From Rhodospirillaceae bacterium (GTDB lineage: Bacteria; Pseudomonadota; Alphaproteobacteria; UBA828), in NCBI GenBank assembly GCA_028819955.1, contig JAPPKP010000246.1, forward strand, positions 1 to 6,712: a DNA stretch of 6,712 nucleotides, given 5' to 3'. Positions 1 to 6,071 of the stretch are shown here, piece after piece. Below the pieces are notes generated by a model that had not been told where the DNA came from, searched no databases, and saw nothing but the letters and a program-made list of their open reading frames with translations. The translations under genes were made by a program, and so were the position numbers. Numbering within the stretch: position 1 is the stretch's first letter; each line of letters opens with the position of its first letter.

Positions 1-64
1 ACCTTTCGTGCTTGGCGCGCTGTGCAATTCCACCGTCTCCCTGTCTTTCCGGCGCGGGTGGGGG

Positions 65-87
65 GGGCGGGGTCCTACGCCCCGCCC
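65..87 (-). terminator. GC-rich stem-loop downstream of the binding-protein gene
   Basis: A perfect 8-bp inverted repeat, GGGCGGGG at 65-72 and CCCCGCCC at 80-87, encloses a 7-nt loop. It begins 11 nt beyond the stop codon of the ABC binding-protein gene, where the end of the five-gene leftward transcript would be expected. On the minus strand the stem is followed by a C-rich run rather than a U tract, so it is not a classical intrinsic terminator. It may act as a U-less terminator, as a 3' stabilising stem, or together with Rho. No gene is supported in bases 1-64. Confidence 0.45.
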
Positions 88-98
88 GCACCTCAACA

Positions 99-1139
99 TC
101 AGCCGCCGAGCGCGTCCTCGAGGATCGAGCAGTCGATCCCCACGGCGGGGTCGACCGTCTCGGTCATCAGGCCGAAGGTCACCCACCACTTGTTGGTGAG
201 CCTCCAGTGGTCGGCAAGCTGGCCGTTGCGCTGGCCAAAGGGCGGCTCGCCCTCGGCAACGCCGCAGAACTGCGCCGATTCCTCCAGACTATACATGTAG
301 AGCGTGCCGTCGTCGGGGTTGTTCACGCCGCCGAGAATCGGCTCTATCTCCGCGACGCCCCACTGCAGCACCTCGTCGATCATCGCGTTGCCCTCGGTCG
401 GGTTCTCGCGCCACCACTCGACCGCCTCGTAGCGGGCCTTGATCAGCGCCACCAGCAGGTCGCGGTGCTCCGCGATGAATGCGTCGGAGGCGAAGATGGC
501 ATCGGCGATCAGGCCCTCCTTGAGCCAGTATTCCTCGCCGGAATGGCTCATCTGGCGGGAGCCCGCGAGCTCGGCCAGCACCTGCGGCCCGTAGGGGTCC
601 CAGAGCTCGGCGGCGGAGAGCTGGCCCGAGATCATCGCCGCGGCGGCGGCATCCGGGAAGAGGTTCACCATCTCCACCTCGTTCCACTTGATGCCCTGCT
701 GCTCCAGCCAGATCGCCATGTAGATCTGCGACAGCCCGCCTTCGATGACGCCGACCTTCTTGCCCCTGAGGTCCCCCGGCTCCTTGATGTCGGGGCCCAC
801 GATGATGCGGTCCGAGCCGTTGCCGAGATTGGTGAGGCCGAGCAGCTTCACCGGCATGTCCTCGGCGAGCGCGATGGGGCCGAACTCGATGGTGCTGGTC
901 ACGATGTCGAGCTGGCCGCTCGCGAGCAGGCCCATGCTCTGCACCGGGTCCTCGATAATCGAGATTTCGAGGTCCATGTTCTCGGGCAGCATGCCCTTCG
1001 CCTTGGCGATATGGAGGTAGCCGTAGCCCGGCCAGCTGAAGTGCGCGACCCGGACGGTGTCCTTCGCGCTCGCGGCACCGACGATGCCGAGCGCGAGCGC
1101 GCAGGCCGCCAGTGTCATGATCGATGTTCGCCACAGCAT
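99..1139 (-). CDS. NitT/TauT-type ABC transporter periplasmic substrate-binding protein
   Basis: This 346-residue protein resembles the NMT1/SsuA/TauA-like binding proteins that capture a small organic ligand in the periplasm for an ABC importer. Residues 1-25 form a signal peptide: basic start, hydrophobic core (LAACALALGIVG) and an ASA|K cleavage site after residue 25. The mature part begins with a strand typical of the family (DTVRVAHFSWPGYGYL). It then has the GQLDIV segment that follows the first lobe and a DLRGKKVGV segment that opens the second lobe. The chosen ATG has GGGAG 8 nt upstream. The gene is last in the leftward operon, 43 nt after the ATPase gene. The mature chain has only two cysteines, C292 and C337, both in the C-terminal part. 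The ligand could be a nitrogenous heterocycle, sulfonate, pyrimidine or similar; the sequence does not decide it. Confidence 0.9.
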   Translation of the reverse strand: MLWRTSIMTLAACALALGIVGAASAKDTVRVAHFSWPGYGYLHIAKAKGMLPENMDLEISIIEDPVQSMGLLASGQLDIVTSTIEFGPIALAEDMPVKLLGLTNLGNGSDRIIVGPDIKEPGDLRGKKVGVIEGGLSQIYMAIWLEQQGIKWNEVEMVNLFPDAAAAAMISGQLSAAELWDPYGPQVLAELAGSRQMSHSGEEYWLKEGLIADAIFASDAFIAEHRDLLVALIKARYEAVEWWRENPTEGNAMIDEVLQWGVAEIEPILGGVNNPDDGTLYMYSLEESAQFCGVAEGEPPFGQRNGQLADHWRLTNKWWVTFGLMTETVDPAVGIDCSILEDALGG

Positions 1140-1182
1140 GTCGGTTTCTCCCTTTCCGTGCCGTTGACCGTGGAGGCGGGCC

Positions 1183-2028
1183 CTAGCTGACCCGTCCCCG
1201 TATCTCCTCGCGCATCATCGCGTAGAGCCGCCGCTCCATGTCGACGTAGCCCGGATGCACGAGCATCTCCTCCTTCTTGCGGAAGCGGCGGCCTTCCTTG
1301 AACGCCATCGGGAGGTCGGCTTTGATCCGCCCCGGCTGGCGCGTGTAGAAGATGATCCGGTCGGCGAGGTAGATCGCCTCCTGGATGTCGTGGGTGACCA
1401 CCACCACCGTCTTGTTCTCGCGCTCGATGATCTCGATGATCATCTCCTCCATTTCCCAGGTGACCTGGGCGTCGAGCGCGCCGAACGGCTCGTCCAGCAG
1501 CAGCAGCGCCGGGTTCTGCGCCAGCGTGCGCGCGATTGAGACGCGCTGCTTCATGCCGCCGGAAAGCTCGGCGGGATAGGCGTGGGCGAACCCCTCCAGA
1601 TGCACCAGCTCGAGGAAGTGCTCGGCGCGCTCGCGCCGCTCCACTCTCGACAGACCCTGGAGCTTCAGCCCGTACTCGATGTTGGCCCGCGTCGTAAGCC
1701 AGGGGAACGAGGTGTAGGCCTGGAACACCATGCCGCGCTCGGGCCCCGGCCCCATGATCGGCTGGCCGAACATGGTCACGTCCCCGCGCGAGGGGTATTC
1801 GAGACCCGCCATCAGCCTGAGCATCGTCGTCTTGCCGCAGCCCGACGGCCCGATCATCGCCGTCACCTGGTTGGCATGGACGTCGAAAGAGACATCGTCG
1901 AGGGCGGTCACGCTGCCCTTGAGGTAGGTCTTGGTGACCCGGTTGGCGCGCAGCGGGGGCGTGCCCGGCACCGGGGCGTTCGCACCCGCCTCGGCCGCCG
2001 CCGTTCGCCCCAGGCCGAAGACCGCCAT
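1183..2028 (-). CDS. NitT/TauT-type ABC transporter ATP-binding protein
   Basis: This 281-residue cytoplasmic ATPase powers the importer and resembles the SsuB/TauB group. All nucleotide-binding motifs are intact: Walker A GPSGCGKTT (60-68), Q-loop Q103, signature LSGGMKQR (155-162), Walker B LLLLDEP (175-181), D-loop GALDA (183-187) and the switch histidine H213 in VVVTHD. About 25 Ala/Pro-rich residues precede the fold. The frame stays open upstream through the permease gene, but the real start is the ATG at 2028. That start has a GGGGG stretch overlapping the permease stop codon 11 nt away, which suggests translational coupling. The basic C-terminal tail after residue 240 is normal for this group. 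The role is certain; the substrate is set by the partner proteins. Confidence 0.93.
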   Translation of the reverse strand: MAVFGLGRTAAAEAGANAPVPGTPPLRANRVTKTYLKGSVTALDDVSFDVHANQVTAMIGPSGCGKTTMLRLMAGLEYPSRGDVTMFGQPIMGPGPERGMVFQAYTSFPWLTTRANIEYGLKLQGLSRVERRERAEHFLELVHLEGFAHAYPAELSGGMKQRVSIARTLAQNPALLLLDEPFGALDAQVTWEMEEMIIEIIERENKTVVVVTHDIQEAIYLADRIIFYTRQPGRIKADLPMAFKEGRRFRKKEEMLVHPGYVDMERRLYAMMREEIRGRVS

Positions 2029-2039
2029 CCCGCCGCCCC

Positions 2040-2921
2040 CTAGCGCCTGACCCGGAGGTAGGGGAAGAGCAGCCGGCTCGCGATCCGGAACGAGATGTCG
2101 GTCAACACGCCGAGCACACCGATGGTGAGGATGCCGCCCATCATGATGTCGACATGGAGGAAGCGCGCGGCCCGCATCATCACCGCGCCGATGCCGTCGG
2201 TCGCCACGATGATCTCGGCGATCACCAGGTAGGTCCAGGCGACCGCGATCATGTTGCGCATGGAATCGAGGATGGCGGGTGCTGCGGCGCGGAAGGTGAT
2301 GCCCACCACCTGCCGCCGCTTGGCCCCCATGGTGAGGCCGGACTCGATCAGCTCGCGCTGGACCGCCAGCGTGTTGTCGAGAATCAGCGCCACGAGGAAG
2401 AAGAAGCAGCCGAGGAACAGCAGCGCCATCTTGGCGAAGTCGGTCGGGCCGAACCACACCAGCAGGAGCGGCGCGAAGGAGGCCGCCGGCAGGTAGCGCC
2501 AGCCGCCCGTGGTAGGGCTGATGAGTGCGCGCGCCTTGACGAAGCAGCCCATGAAGACGCCGAGCGGCACGGCGATCAGGCTGGCGACAAAGAAGCTTGC
2601 ATAGATGCGATAGAGGCTGGTGCCGACATCGGCGATGAAGTTCTTCTCGGCGAAGAGGAAGGCGATCTCGGCCACCACCTGCTCGACGGCAGGCAGGAAG
2701 CGCTGCTTCTCCTCCGGCGTGATGTAGTGGGCGACCTCCCAGACGGCGAAGAAGACGATGACGCCGATGACTCCCAGCACCACGGTGCGCCGCTGCGTGA
2801 GCGAGCCCAGCACCTCCAGGAAGGGCTGGCGCGGCGGCTTGAAGAGCGGCGCGGGAGCGGCTTCGCCCGGATGCGTGTTCGCATCGGACGGCGGCGTGCC
2901 CCCGGCCTGCCCCTGCGCCAT
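2040..2921 (-). CDS. NitT/TauT-type ABC transporter permease
   Basis: This 293-residue inner-membrane subunit resembles SsuC/TauC permeases of the binding-protein-dependent transport family. A Pro/Ala-rich cytoplasmic N-terminus (about 1-44) precedes the first membrane segment (46-63). Further hydrophobic segments lie near 106-125, 145-158, 165-181, 222-240 and 255-273. The EAA-type loop that docks on the ATPase is at about 190-217 (ELIESGLTMGAKRRQVV, ending near P215). The stretch LLLVWFG followed by FAKM (152-165) is typical of this subfamily. The start chosen is the ATG at 2921, with GGGAT 7 nt upstream. An ATG 4 nt upstream (at 2925) is in another frame, and one at 2930 hits a stop at once. 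The gene lies 49 nt after the RidA-type gene and 11 nt before the ATPase gene. With a single permease gene, the transporter is probably a homodimer. Confidence 0.92.
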   Translation of the reverse strand: MAQGQAGGTPPSDANTHPGEAAPAPLFKPPRQPFLEVLGSLTQRRTVVLGVIGVIVFFAVWEVAHYITPEEKQRFLPAVEQVVAEIAFLFAEKNFIADVGTSLYRIYASFFVASLIAVPLGVFMGCFVKARALISPTTGGWRYLPAASFAPLLLVWFGPTDFAKMALLFLGCFFFLVALILDNTLAVQRELIESGLTMGAKRRQVVGITFRAAAPAILDSMRNMIAVAWTYLVIAEIIVATDGIGAVMMRAARFLHVDIMMGGILTIGVLGVLTDISFRIASRLLFPYLRVRR

Positions 2922-2970
2922 TCATGTCATCCCGAAGGCCGGCGGTCATAGGCGGAACACGCTCCCCGCA

Positions 2971-4206
2971 TCACTCCTCCACCACGGCGATAGCCTCGAC
3001 CTCGATCAGCAAATCCTCGAAGGCGTAGCCGTCCACGCGCACCGCCGTCGCCGCCGGCCCGAGCGGCGGGAAGTAGCGGCGCCGCACCTCGGTCATCTTC
3101 TCCCAGTACTCGGTGGGCGACTCGCCGCTCCCGTCGTACTGGTAATAGGTGTTGAGCTTGACCACGTCGCTCATCTCGGCGCCGGCCTCGTTGAGCACCG
3201 CGATAAGGCTCTCGAACACGTTCTCGGTCTGCGTGGCGATGTCGCCGGGGCCGACCGTCCGCCCCTTCCGGTCGGCTGAGATCTGGCCGCCCGCGAAGAC
3301 GACGTTGCCGACCCGCCAGCCCTGGGAGAACGGCACCGGCATGCTCCAGTCCCAGTGGCCCGCCGGCATGATGCGCCGCCGTTCCCGGCCGAGATGGGCA
3401 ATGCCCTCGATCTGAATCAGCTCCCCCGGGTTGGAGAAATCCTTGACCCTGAGCCCCGTCCCGGAGGGCCCGGGGTCCGGCAGGTATTCCATGCGCACTC
3501 GGGTCAGCGCTTCCCAGAACGCGGTCACGTCGGCGCCCGCGGTCTCCTGCCGGTAGTAGGTGTTGAGGCGCAGCAGGTCGCCCATGGAGGCGCCGGCCTC
3601 GGCGAGGACGGCGGCCATGCCATTGAAGCAGTTGCGGGTCTGCGCTGCGATGTCGCCGGCATCCCTGAGTGAGCCGTCCCCGTTGAGCGAGCGCTGGCCG
3701 CCGACGAAGACCCAGTCGCCCGCCTGCCAGCCCTGCACGCAGGCGATGCCGTTTGCGCGCGACCAGTGGCCCTCGGGCGTGAGCGGACGCTTGTCCCCAC
3801 CCACCACGGCGAAGGCGTCGATCTCCAGCAGGAGCCCCTCGTAGGCAAGGCCCGAGACCGGTGTCTCGGTCGTGACCGGCCCAGGCGCGGAAAGATACTC
3901 GGCCTGCACCGCGTCGATCCCCCGCACGATCTCGTCCGCTGGCGGGCTCCCGTCATCGACCACGTAGTAGACGTTCTGCTTCACGACGTCGCCGAAGTCG
4001 GCACCCGCCTCGCGCAGCACGCGGCCGATGAACTCCATGATGTTGCGGGTCTGGGTCTCGATGTCGCCGCCGACCGTGCGGCCCTTGTCGTCCGCCGAGA
4101 TCTGGCCGCCGACCACGACCAGGTCGCCAAGCCGCCAGCCCTGGGAAAGCGTGACCGGCATGCTCCAGTCCCAGTGCCCGGCGGGCATGATGCGGCGTTT
4201 ACTCAT
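2971..4206 (-). CDS. triple-domain RidA/YjgF/UK114-family protein
   Basis: This 411-residue cytoplasmic protein consists of three consecutive RidA-like domains, at about 1-137, 138-275 and 276-411. Each shows the family plan: a V(F/V)VGGQ or VFAGGQ strand (31-35, 166-171, 303-308), a D-I-x-x-QT segment (48-53, 185-190, 322-327), an EAGA helix end (66-69, 203-206, 340-343), a K/R-x-N-x-YY strand (76-81, 213-218, 350-355) and a final L-I/L-x-I/V-E/D-A/G strand. Known RidA proteins hydrolyse reactive enamines/imines as homotrimers, with active sites at subunit interfaces; one chain here could supply all three subunits. By alignment to the end strand, the catalytic arginine is replaced by threonine in each domain (T113, T250, T387), so ordinary imine hydrolysis is doubtful. 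The Glu of the end strand is kept in domains 1 and 3 (E128, E402) but is Gln in domain 2 (Q265). The ATG at 4206 was chosen because GGGGAG lies 10 nt upstream; the frame is open 216 nt further but overlaps the regulator gene. Binding, sensing or a changed hydrolase activity are all possible. Confidence 0.88.
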   Translation of the reverse strand: MSKRRIMPAGHWDWSMPVTLSQGWRLGDLVVVGGQISADDKGRTVGGDIETQTRNIMEFIGRVLREAGADFGDVVKQNVYYVVDDGSPPADEIVRGIDAVQAEYLSAPGPVTTETPVSGLAYEGLLLEIDAFAVVGGDKRPLTPEGHWSRANGIACVQGWQAGDWVFVGGQRSLNGDGSLRDAGDIAAQTRNCFNGMAAVLAEAGASMGDLLRLNTYYRQETAGADVTAFWEALTRVRMEYLPDPGPSGTGLRVKDFSNPGELIQIEGIAHLGRERRRIMPAGHWDWSMPVPFSQGWRVGNVVFAGGQISADRKGRTVGPGDIATQTENVFESLIAVLNEAGAEMSDVVKLNTYYQYDGSGESPTEYWEKMTEVRRRYFPPLGPAATAVRVDGYAFEDLLIEVEAIAVVEE

Positions 4207-4244
4207 GGCGGCTCGTCTCCCCTTTCTTGCTTTTGCGCTCGCCC

Positions 4245-4898
4245 CTACCGCCTGCCGCGCTCGGCCGCCTTGCCGCGGCCGTTGTCGGCACCGAGCGGCT
4301 TGTCCCACTTGAACAGGCTCTTGTAGAGGCCCAGTCCCATCATTGGTTCCACTTGAGCGATATCGTCCGAGCCGTAGCAGTGGGCGTCGAGGAAATCGCG
4401 CAACTCGTCGGGCGAGCCGCACACCACCTCAGCCAGCAGGTCGAAGCGCGCGGCGACGCGCATCACGTAGACGACCTCCGGCCGGTCGCGGAAGTGGGAC
4501 GCCACCTCATGGGCGCTGGCGCCGCGGGCGACCTTGATGCCGAGCATCGACCAGGCCGTGTAGCCCAGCGCCAGCGGGTTCACCACCGTGATGAAGTGGA
4601 TCAGGTTGGCCTTGTGCATCTGCCCCACGCGGGAGCGCACGGTGCCTTCGGAGACGCCGAGCGTGCGCGCAATGGAGGAGAACGGCATGCGGCCGTCCTC
4701 CTGCAGCAAGGCGACGATCTCCCGGTTGAGCCCTTCGATGTGGGGGATCGACGAATAGGCGACCGCATCGCCTTGCAGGTCCGCCATCCCGATCTGGCGC
4801 AGGCCCATGATCGGCGCGGGCTCGGCCTCCGTCAGCGCGCGGAGCCGAGGCTCCCGGCTGCTCCCCTTCGCTTGCGAGGGTGGTTTCGAGGCGCTCAT
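4245..4898 (-). CDS. Lrp/AsnC-family transcriptional regulator
   Basis: This 217-residue DNA-binding protein is of the feast/famine type. A winged helix-turn-helix lies at about 54-103: LNREIVALLQEDGRMPF, then SIARTLGVS, with the recognition helix EGTVRSRVGQM. The ligand-binding/oligomerisation (RAM) domain follows at about 115-195 and includes VVYVMRVAARFDLLAEVV. Relatives are usually 150-165 residues; here there are about 50 extra N-terminal residues and a short basic C-terminal tail. The start at 4898 has GGGAGG 4 nt upstream. An in-frame GTG at 4961 lacks such a site and would coincide with the predicted transcript start, so it is disfavoured. The gene heads the leftward operon, 38 nt before the RidA-type gene, and faces the hydrolase gene. 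It is probably autoregulated and may respond to an amino acid or to the pathway substrate or product. Confidence 0.88.
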   Translation of the reverse strand: MSASKPPSQAKGSSREPRLRALTEAEPAPIMGLRQIGMADLQGDAVAYSSIPHIEGLNREIVALLQEDGRMPFSSIARTLGVSEGTVRSRVGQMHKANLIHFITVVNPLALGYTAWSMLGIKVARGASAHEVASHFRDRPEVVYVMRVAARFDLLAEVVCGSPDELRDFLDAHCYGSDDIAQVEPMMGLGLYKSLFKWDKPLGADNGRGKAAERGRR

Positions 4899-4920
4899 GC
4901 CGCCTCCCGATGCGATCGGC

Positions 4921-4959
4921 GGAATTCGGTCTTGGCCACGCCCAAGCGTGCCGAATTCC
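4921..4959. promoter_or_regulatory. candidate operator: 9-bp inverted repeat in the regulator leader
   Basis: The arms GGAATTCGG (4921-4929) and CCGAATTCC (4951-4959) are perfect reverse complements separated by 21 nt. Arm centres are 30 bp apart, about three helical turns, so both would face the same side of the DNA. Between them lie further short dyads: CTTGG/CCAAG (4931-4935, 4942-4946) and CACGC/GCGTG (4937-4941, 4946-4950). The element starts at the predicted transcription start of the Lrp-type gene and ends 22 bp before its start codon. A bound regulator would block that transcript. It could alternatively form an RNA hairpin in the leader. Assignment to the Lrp-type protein is inferred from position. 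Confidence 0.5.
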
Positions 4960-4966
4960 ACGATTG

Positions 4967-4995
4967 GTTGTAGCGACCTTCCGGTAATCCGTCAA
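4967..4995 (-). promoter_or_regulatory. sigma-70-like promoter of the regulator-RidA-transporter operon
   Basis: Read on the minus strand, TTGACG (4995-4990) matches five of six -35 consensus bases. TACAAC (4972-4967) matches four of six -10 bases, and the spacer is exactly 17 nt. The predicted start point is near 4960, about 62 nt upstream of the regulator ATG at 4898. A 5-bp hairpin-type dyad (CCGTC at 4989-4993, GACGG at 4998-5002) overlies the -35 box and could be a further protein-binding site. The five leftward genes have no other evident promoter and are probably cotranscribed from here. Confidence 0.6.
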
Positions 4996-5012
4996 CAGAC
5001 GGGCAAGAACTC

Positions 5013-5023
5013 ACGAATTTCGT
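5013..5023. promoter_or_regulatory. candidate operator ACGAATTTCGT
   Basis: This is an 11-bp palindrome with 5-bp arms (ACGAA/TTCGT) around a central T. The AT-rich centre flanked by a dyad is the general style of Lrp/AsnC sites. It shares the CGAATT core with both arms of the inverted repeat at 4921-4959. It lies upstream of the hydrolase gene and about 18 bp upstream of the -35 box of the leftward promoter, so it could affect either direction. Function is inferred from placement and resemblance only. Confidence 0.4.
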
Positions 5024-5075
5024 ATCCTTGGATTCGATTTGGGCCGCGTGTAAGGTCGCCGCAACGGTTGCCGCG

Positions 5076-5081
5076 AGGAGG
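5076..5081 (+). promoter_or_regulatory. Shine-Dalgarno AGGAGG deciding the hydrolase start
   Basis: A full AGGAGG lies 6 nt before the ATG at 5088. An in-frame TTG at 5028 would add 20 residues, but it has no ribosome-binding site and the added residues do not resemble the family, so translation is assigned to 5088. Confidence 0.8.
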
Positions 5082-5087
5082 GAAGCG

Positions 5088-6017
5088 ATGACGCTCAAGC
5101 TGATCGATAACCCGGTACCGTGGCCGGATGGGGCGCGCTGCGCCGTGGCCATCACCTTCGACATCGACACCGACAGCATCCTGCACCTCGATTTCCCCGA
5201 CAAGGCCGAGAACATGCTCTCGGCCAACTCGTTCCTGAAGTACGACGAGGTGGCGATCCCGCGCATTCTCAAGGTCTACGCGCACTACGGCATCAAGCAG
5301 ACCTTCTTCTATCCGGCGTGGTGCATGGAGCGCTATCCGCACCTGGTGGATGCGATCCTCGAAGGCGGGCACGAGATCGCGGCCCACGGCTACCTCCACG
5401 AGAACCCCAACGACGAATCACGCGACCGGCAGGAGTACTGGCTGGACCGGCAGATCGACGTGATCGAGCGCATGACCGGCCGGCCCCCGAGCGGCTGGCG
5501 CGCACCGCTCTACAACGCCTCCAAGCATTCGCCGACGCTGCTGGCCGAGCGCGGCATGCTCTACGACGCGAGCCTGATGGGCGACGACGTGCCCTACGTG
5601 CTGAATACGCCCAAGGGCGAGGTCATTTGCCTGCCCTCGCATTGGGGCATGGACGACTGGCCGCACTACATGCACAGCCTCGATTTCCACTACACCATGA
5701 CCATCAAGTCGCCGGACGAGGCCATGCGGGTCTTCGATTCCGAGTTCGAGGCCATGTACGAGAACGGCGGCATGCTGATCACCGTCTGGCACCCCTTCGT
5801 CTCAGGCCGGCTCGCCCGGATGCGCCGCGTGGCCGCGTGGATCGAGGCGCTGCAGAAGAAGGGCGGCGTCTGGTTCGCGACCATGGACGAGATTGCGCGC
5901 CACGTTCGCGCCTGCATCGACGACGGCTCGTGGACGCCGCGGGTCGAGCAGATGCCCTACTACGACGGCCGCATCCCGGAATGGGAGCCGCAGGAGGCGG
6001 CAGCCGCCGCCGAGTAG
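5088..6017 (+). CDS. CE4-fold (polysaccharide deacetylase family) hydrolase, PuuE/HpPgdA-like
   Basis: This 309-residue metal-dependent hydrolase has the carbohydrate-esterase-4 fold. Its motifs are in order: TFDID (23-27, acidic motif), H100-x3-H104 in HGYLHE (metal-binding histidines), GWRAP (136-140), the segment with D160 (YDAS), LPSHWGMDDW (182-191) and WHP with H235. The H-G-x-x-H form of motif 2, the early TFD-x-D motif and the lack of a signal peptide or membrane anchor place it nearer the PuuE allantoinase, cyclic imidase and Helicobacter PgdA branch than the secreted chitin or xylan deacetylases. It should act in the cytoplasm on a small amide, imide or N-acyl compound. It is transcribed away from the regulator and lies 54 nt before the PEP-utilizing-type gene. 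Family assignment is firm; the substrate is inferred. Confidence 0.88.
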   Translation: MTLKLIDNPVPWPDGARCAVAITFDIDTDSILHLDFPDKAENMLSANSFLKYDEVAIPRILKVYAHYGIKQTFFYPAWCMERYPHLVDAILEGGHEIAAHGYLHENPNDESRDRQEYWLDRQIDVIERMTGRPPSGWRAPLYNASKHSPTLLAERGMLYDASLMGDDVPYVLNTPKGEVICLPSHWGMDDWPHYMHSLDFHYTMTIKSPDEAMRVFDSEFEAMYENGGMLITVWHPFVSGRLARMRRVAAWIEALQKKGGVWFATMDEIARHVRACIDDGSWTPRVEQMPYYDGRIPEWEPQEAAAAAE

Positions 6018-6033
6018 CGTCGGCGCGCGCAAG

Positions 6034-6061
6034 TCGCGCTCTCGAAGGTCTGGAAGCGCGA
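6034..6061 (+). promoter_or_regulatory. inverted repeat overlapping a ribosome-binding site
   Basis: TCGCGCT (6034-6040) and AGCGCGA (6055-6061) are perfect complements around a 14-nt loop. The right arm overlaps the first bases of the GAGG (6060-6063) that serves the next gene. In mRNA this could mask the site and couple translation to the upstream gene. A competing short stem, GCGCG (6025-6029) with CGCGC (6035-6039), would exclude it. GC-rich DNA makes chance repeats likely, so this is a candidate only. Confidence 0.3.
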
Positions 6062-6071
6062 GGTGCCAAGC

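Noticed and set aside
12..1190. A 392-codon plus-strand open frame opposite the binding-protein gene
   Set aside because: It is the mirror of a real gene in GC-rich DNA; its His/Arg/Leu-rich translation shows no domain, while the minus-strand protein has a signal peptide and family motifs.
2029..2949. A much longer version of the ATPase frame, open through the permease gene to 2949
   Set aside because: The added residues are Arg/His/Ala-rich with no family resemblance, while another frame of the same DNA encodes a clear membrane permease. The ATPase start at 2028 has its own ribosome-binding site.
2922..2970. Intergenic stretch with CATCCCGAAGGCCGGCGG, reminiscent of dispersed alphaproteobacterial repeats
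   Set aside because: Only a short fragment with a GCCGGC core; no paired copy exists in the window and no stable stem of useful length is visible.
4899..4961. Longer Lrp-type protein from a GTG at 4961
   Set aside because: It lacks a ribosome-binding site, falls at the predicted transcript start, and the added residues run through the inverted repeat; the ATG at 4898 has GGGAGG in place.
4964..4990. TTGGTT, 15 nt, TAATCC as an alternative plus-strand promoter
   Set aside because: The spacer is too short and the -10 match is poor; the region is better explained by the minus-strand promoter.
5028..5056. TTGGAT, 17 nt, TAAGGT as a plus-strand promoter for the hydrolase gene
   Set aside because: Spacing is ideal and the position before the AGGAGG is plausible, but each box matches consensus at only about three or four of six bases, so it was not listed as a feature.
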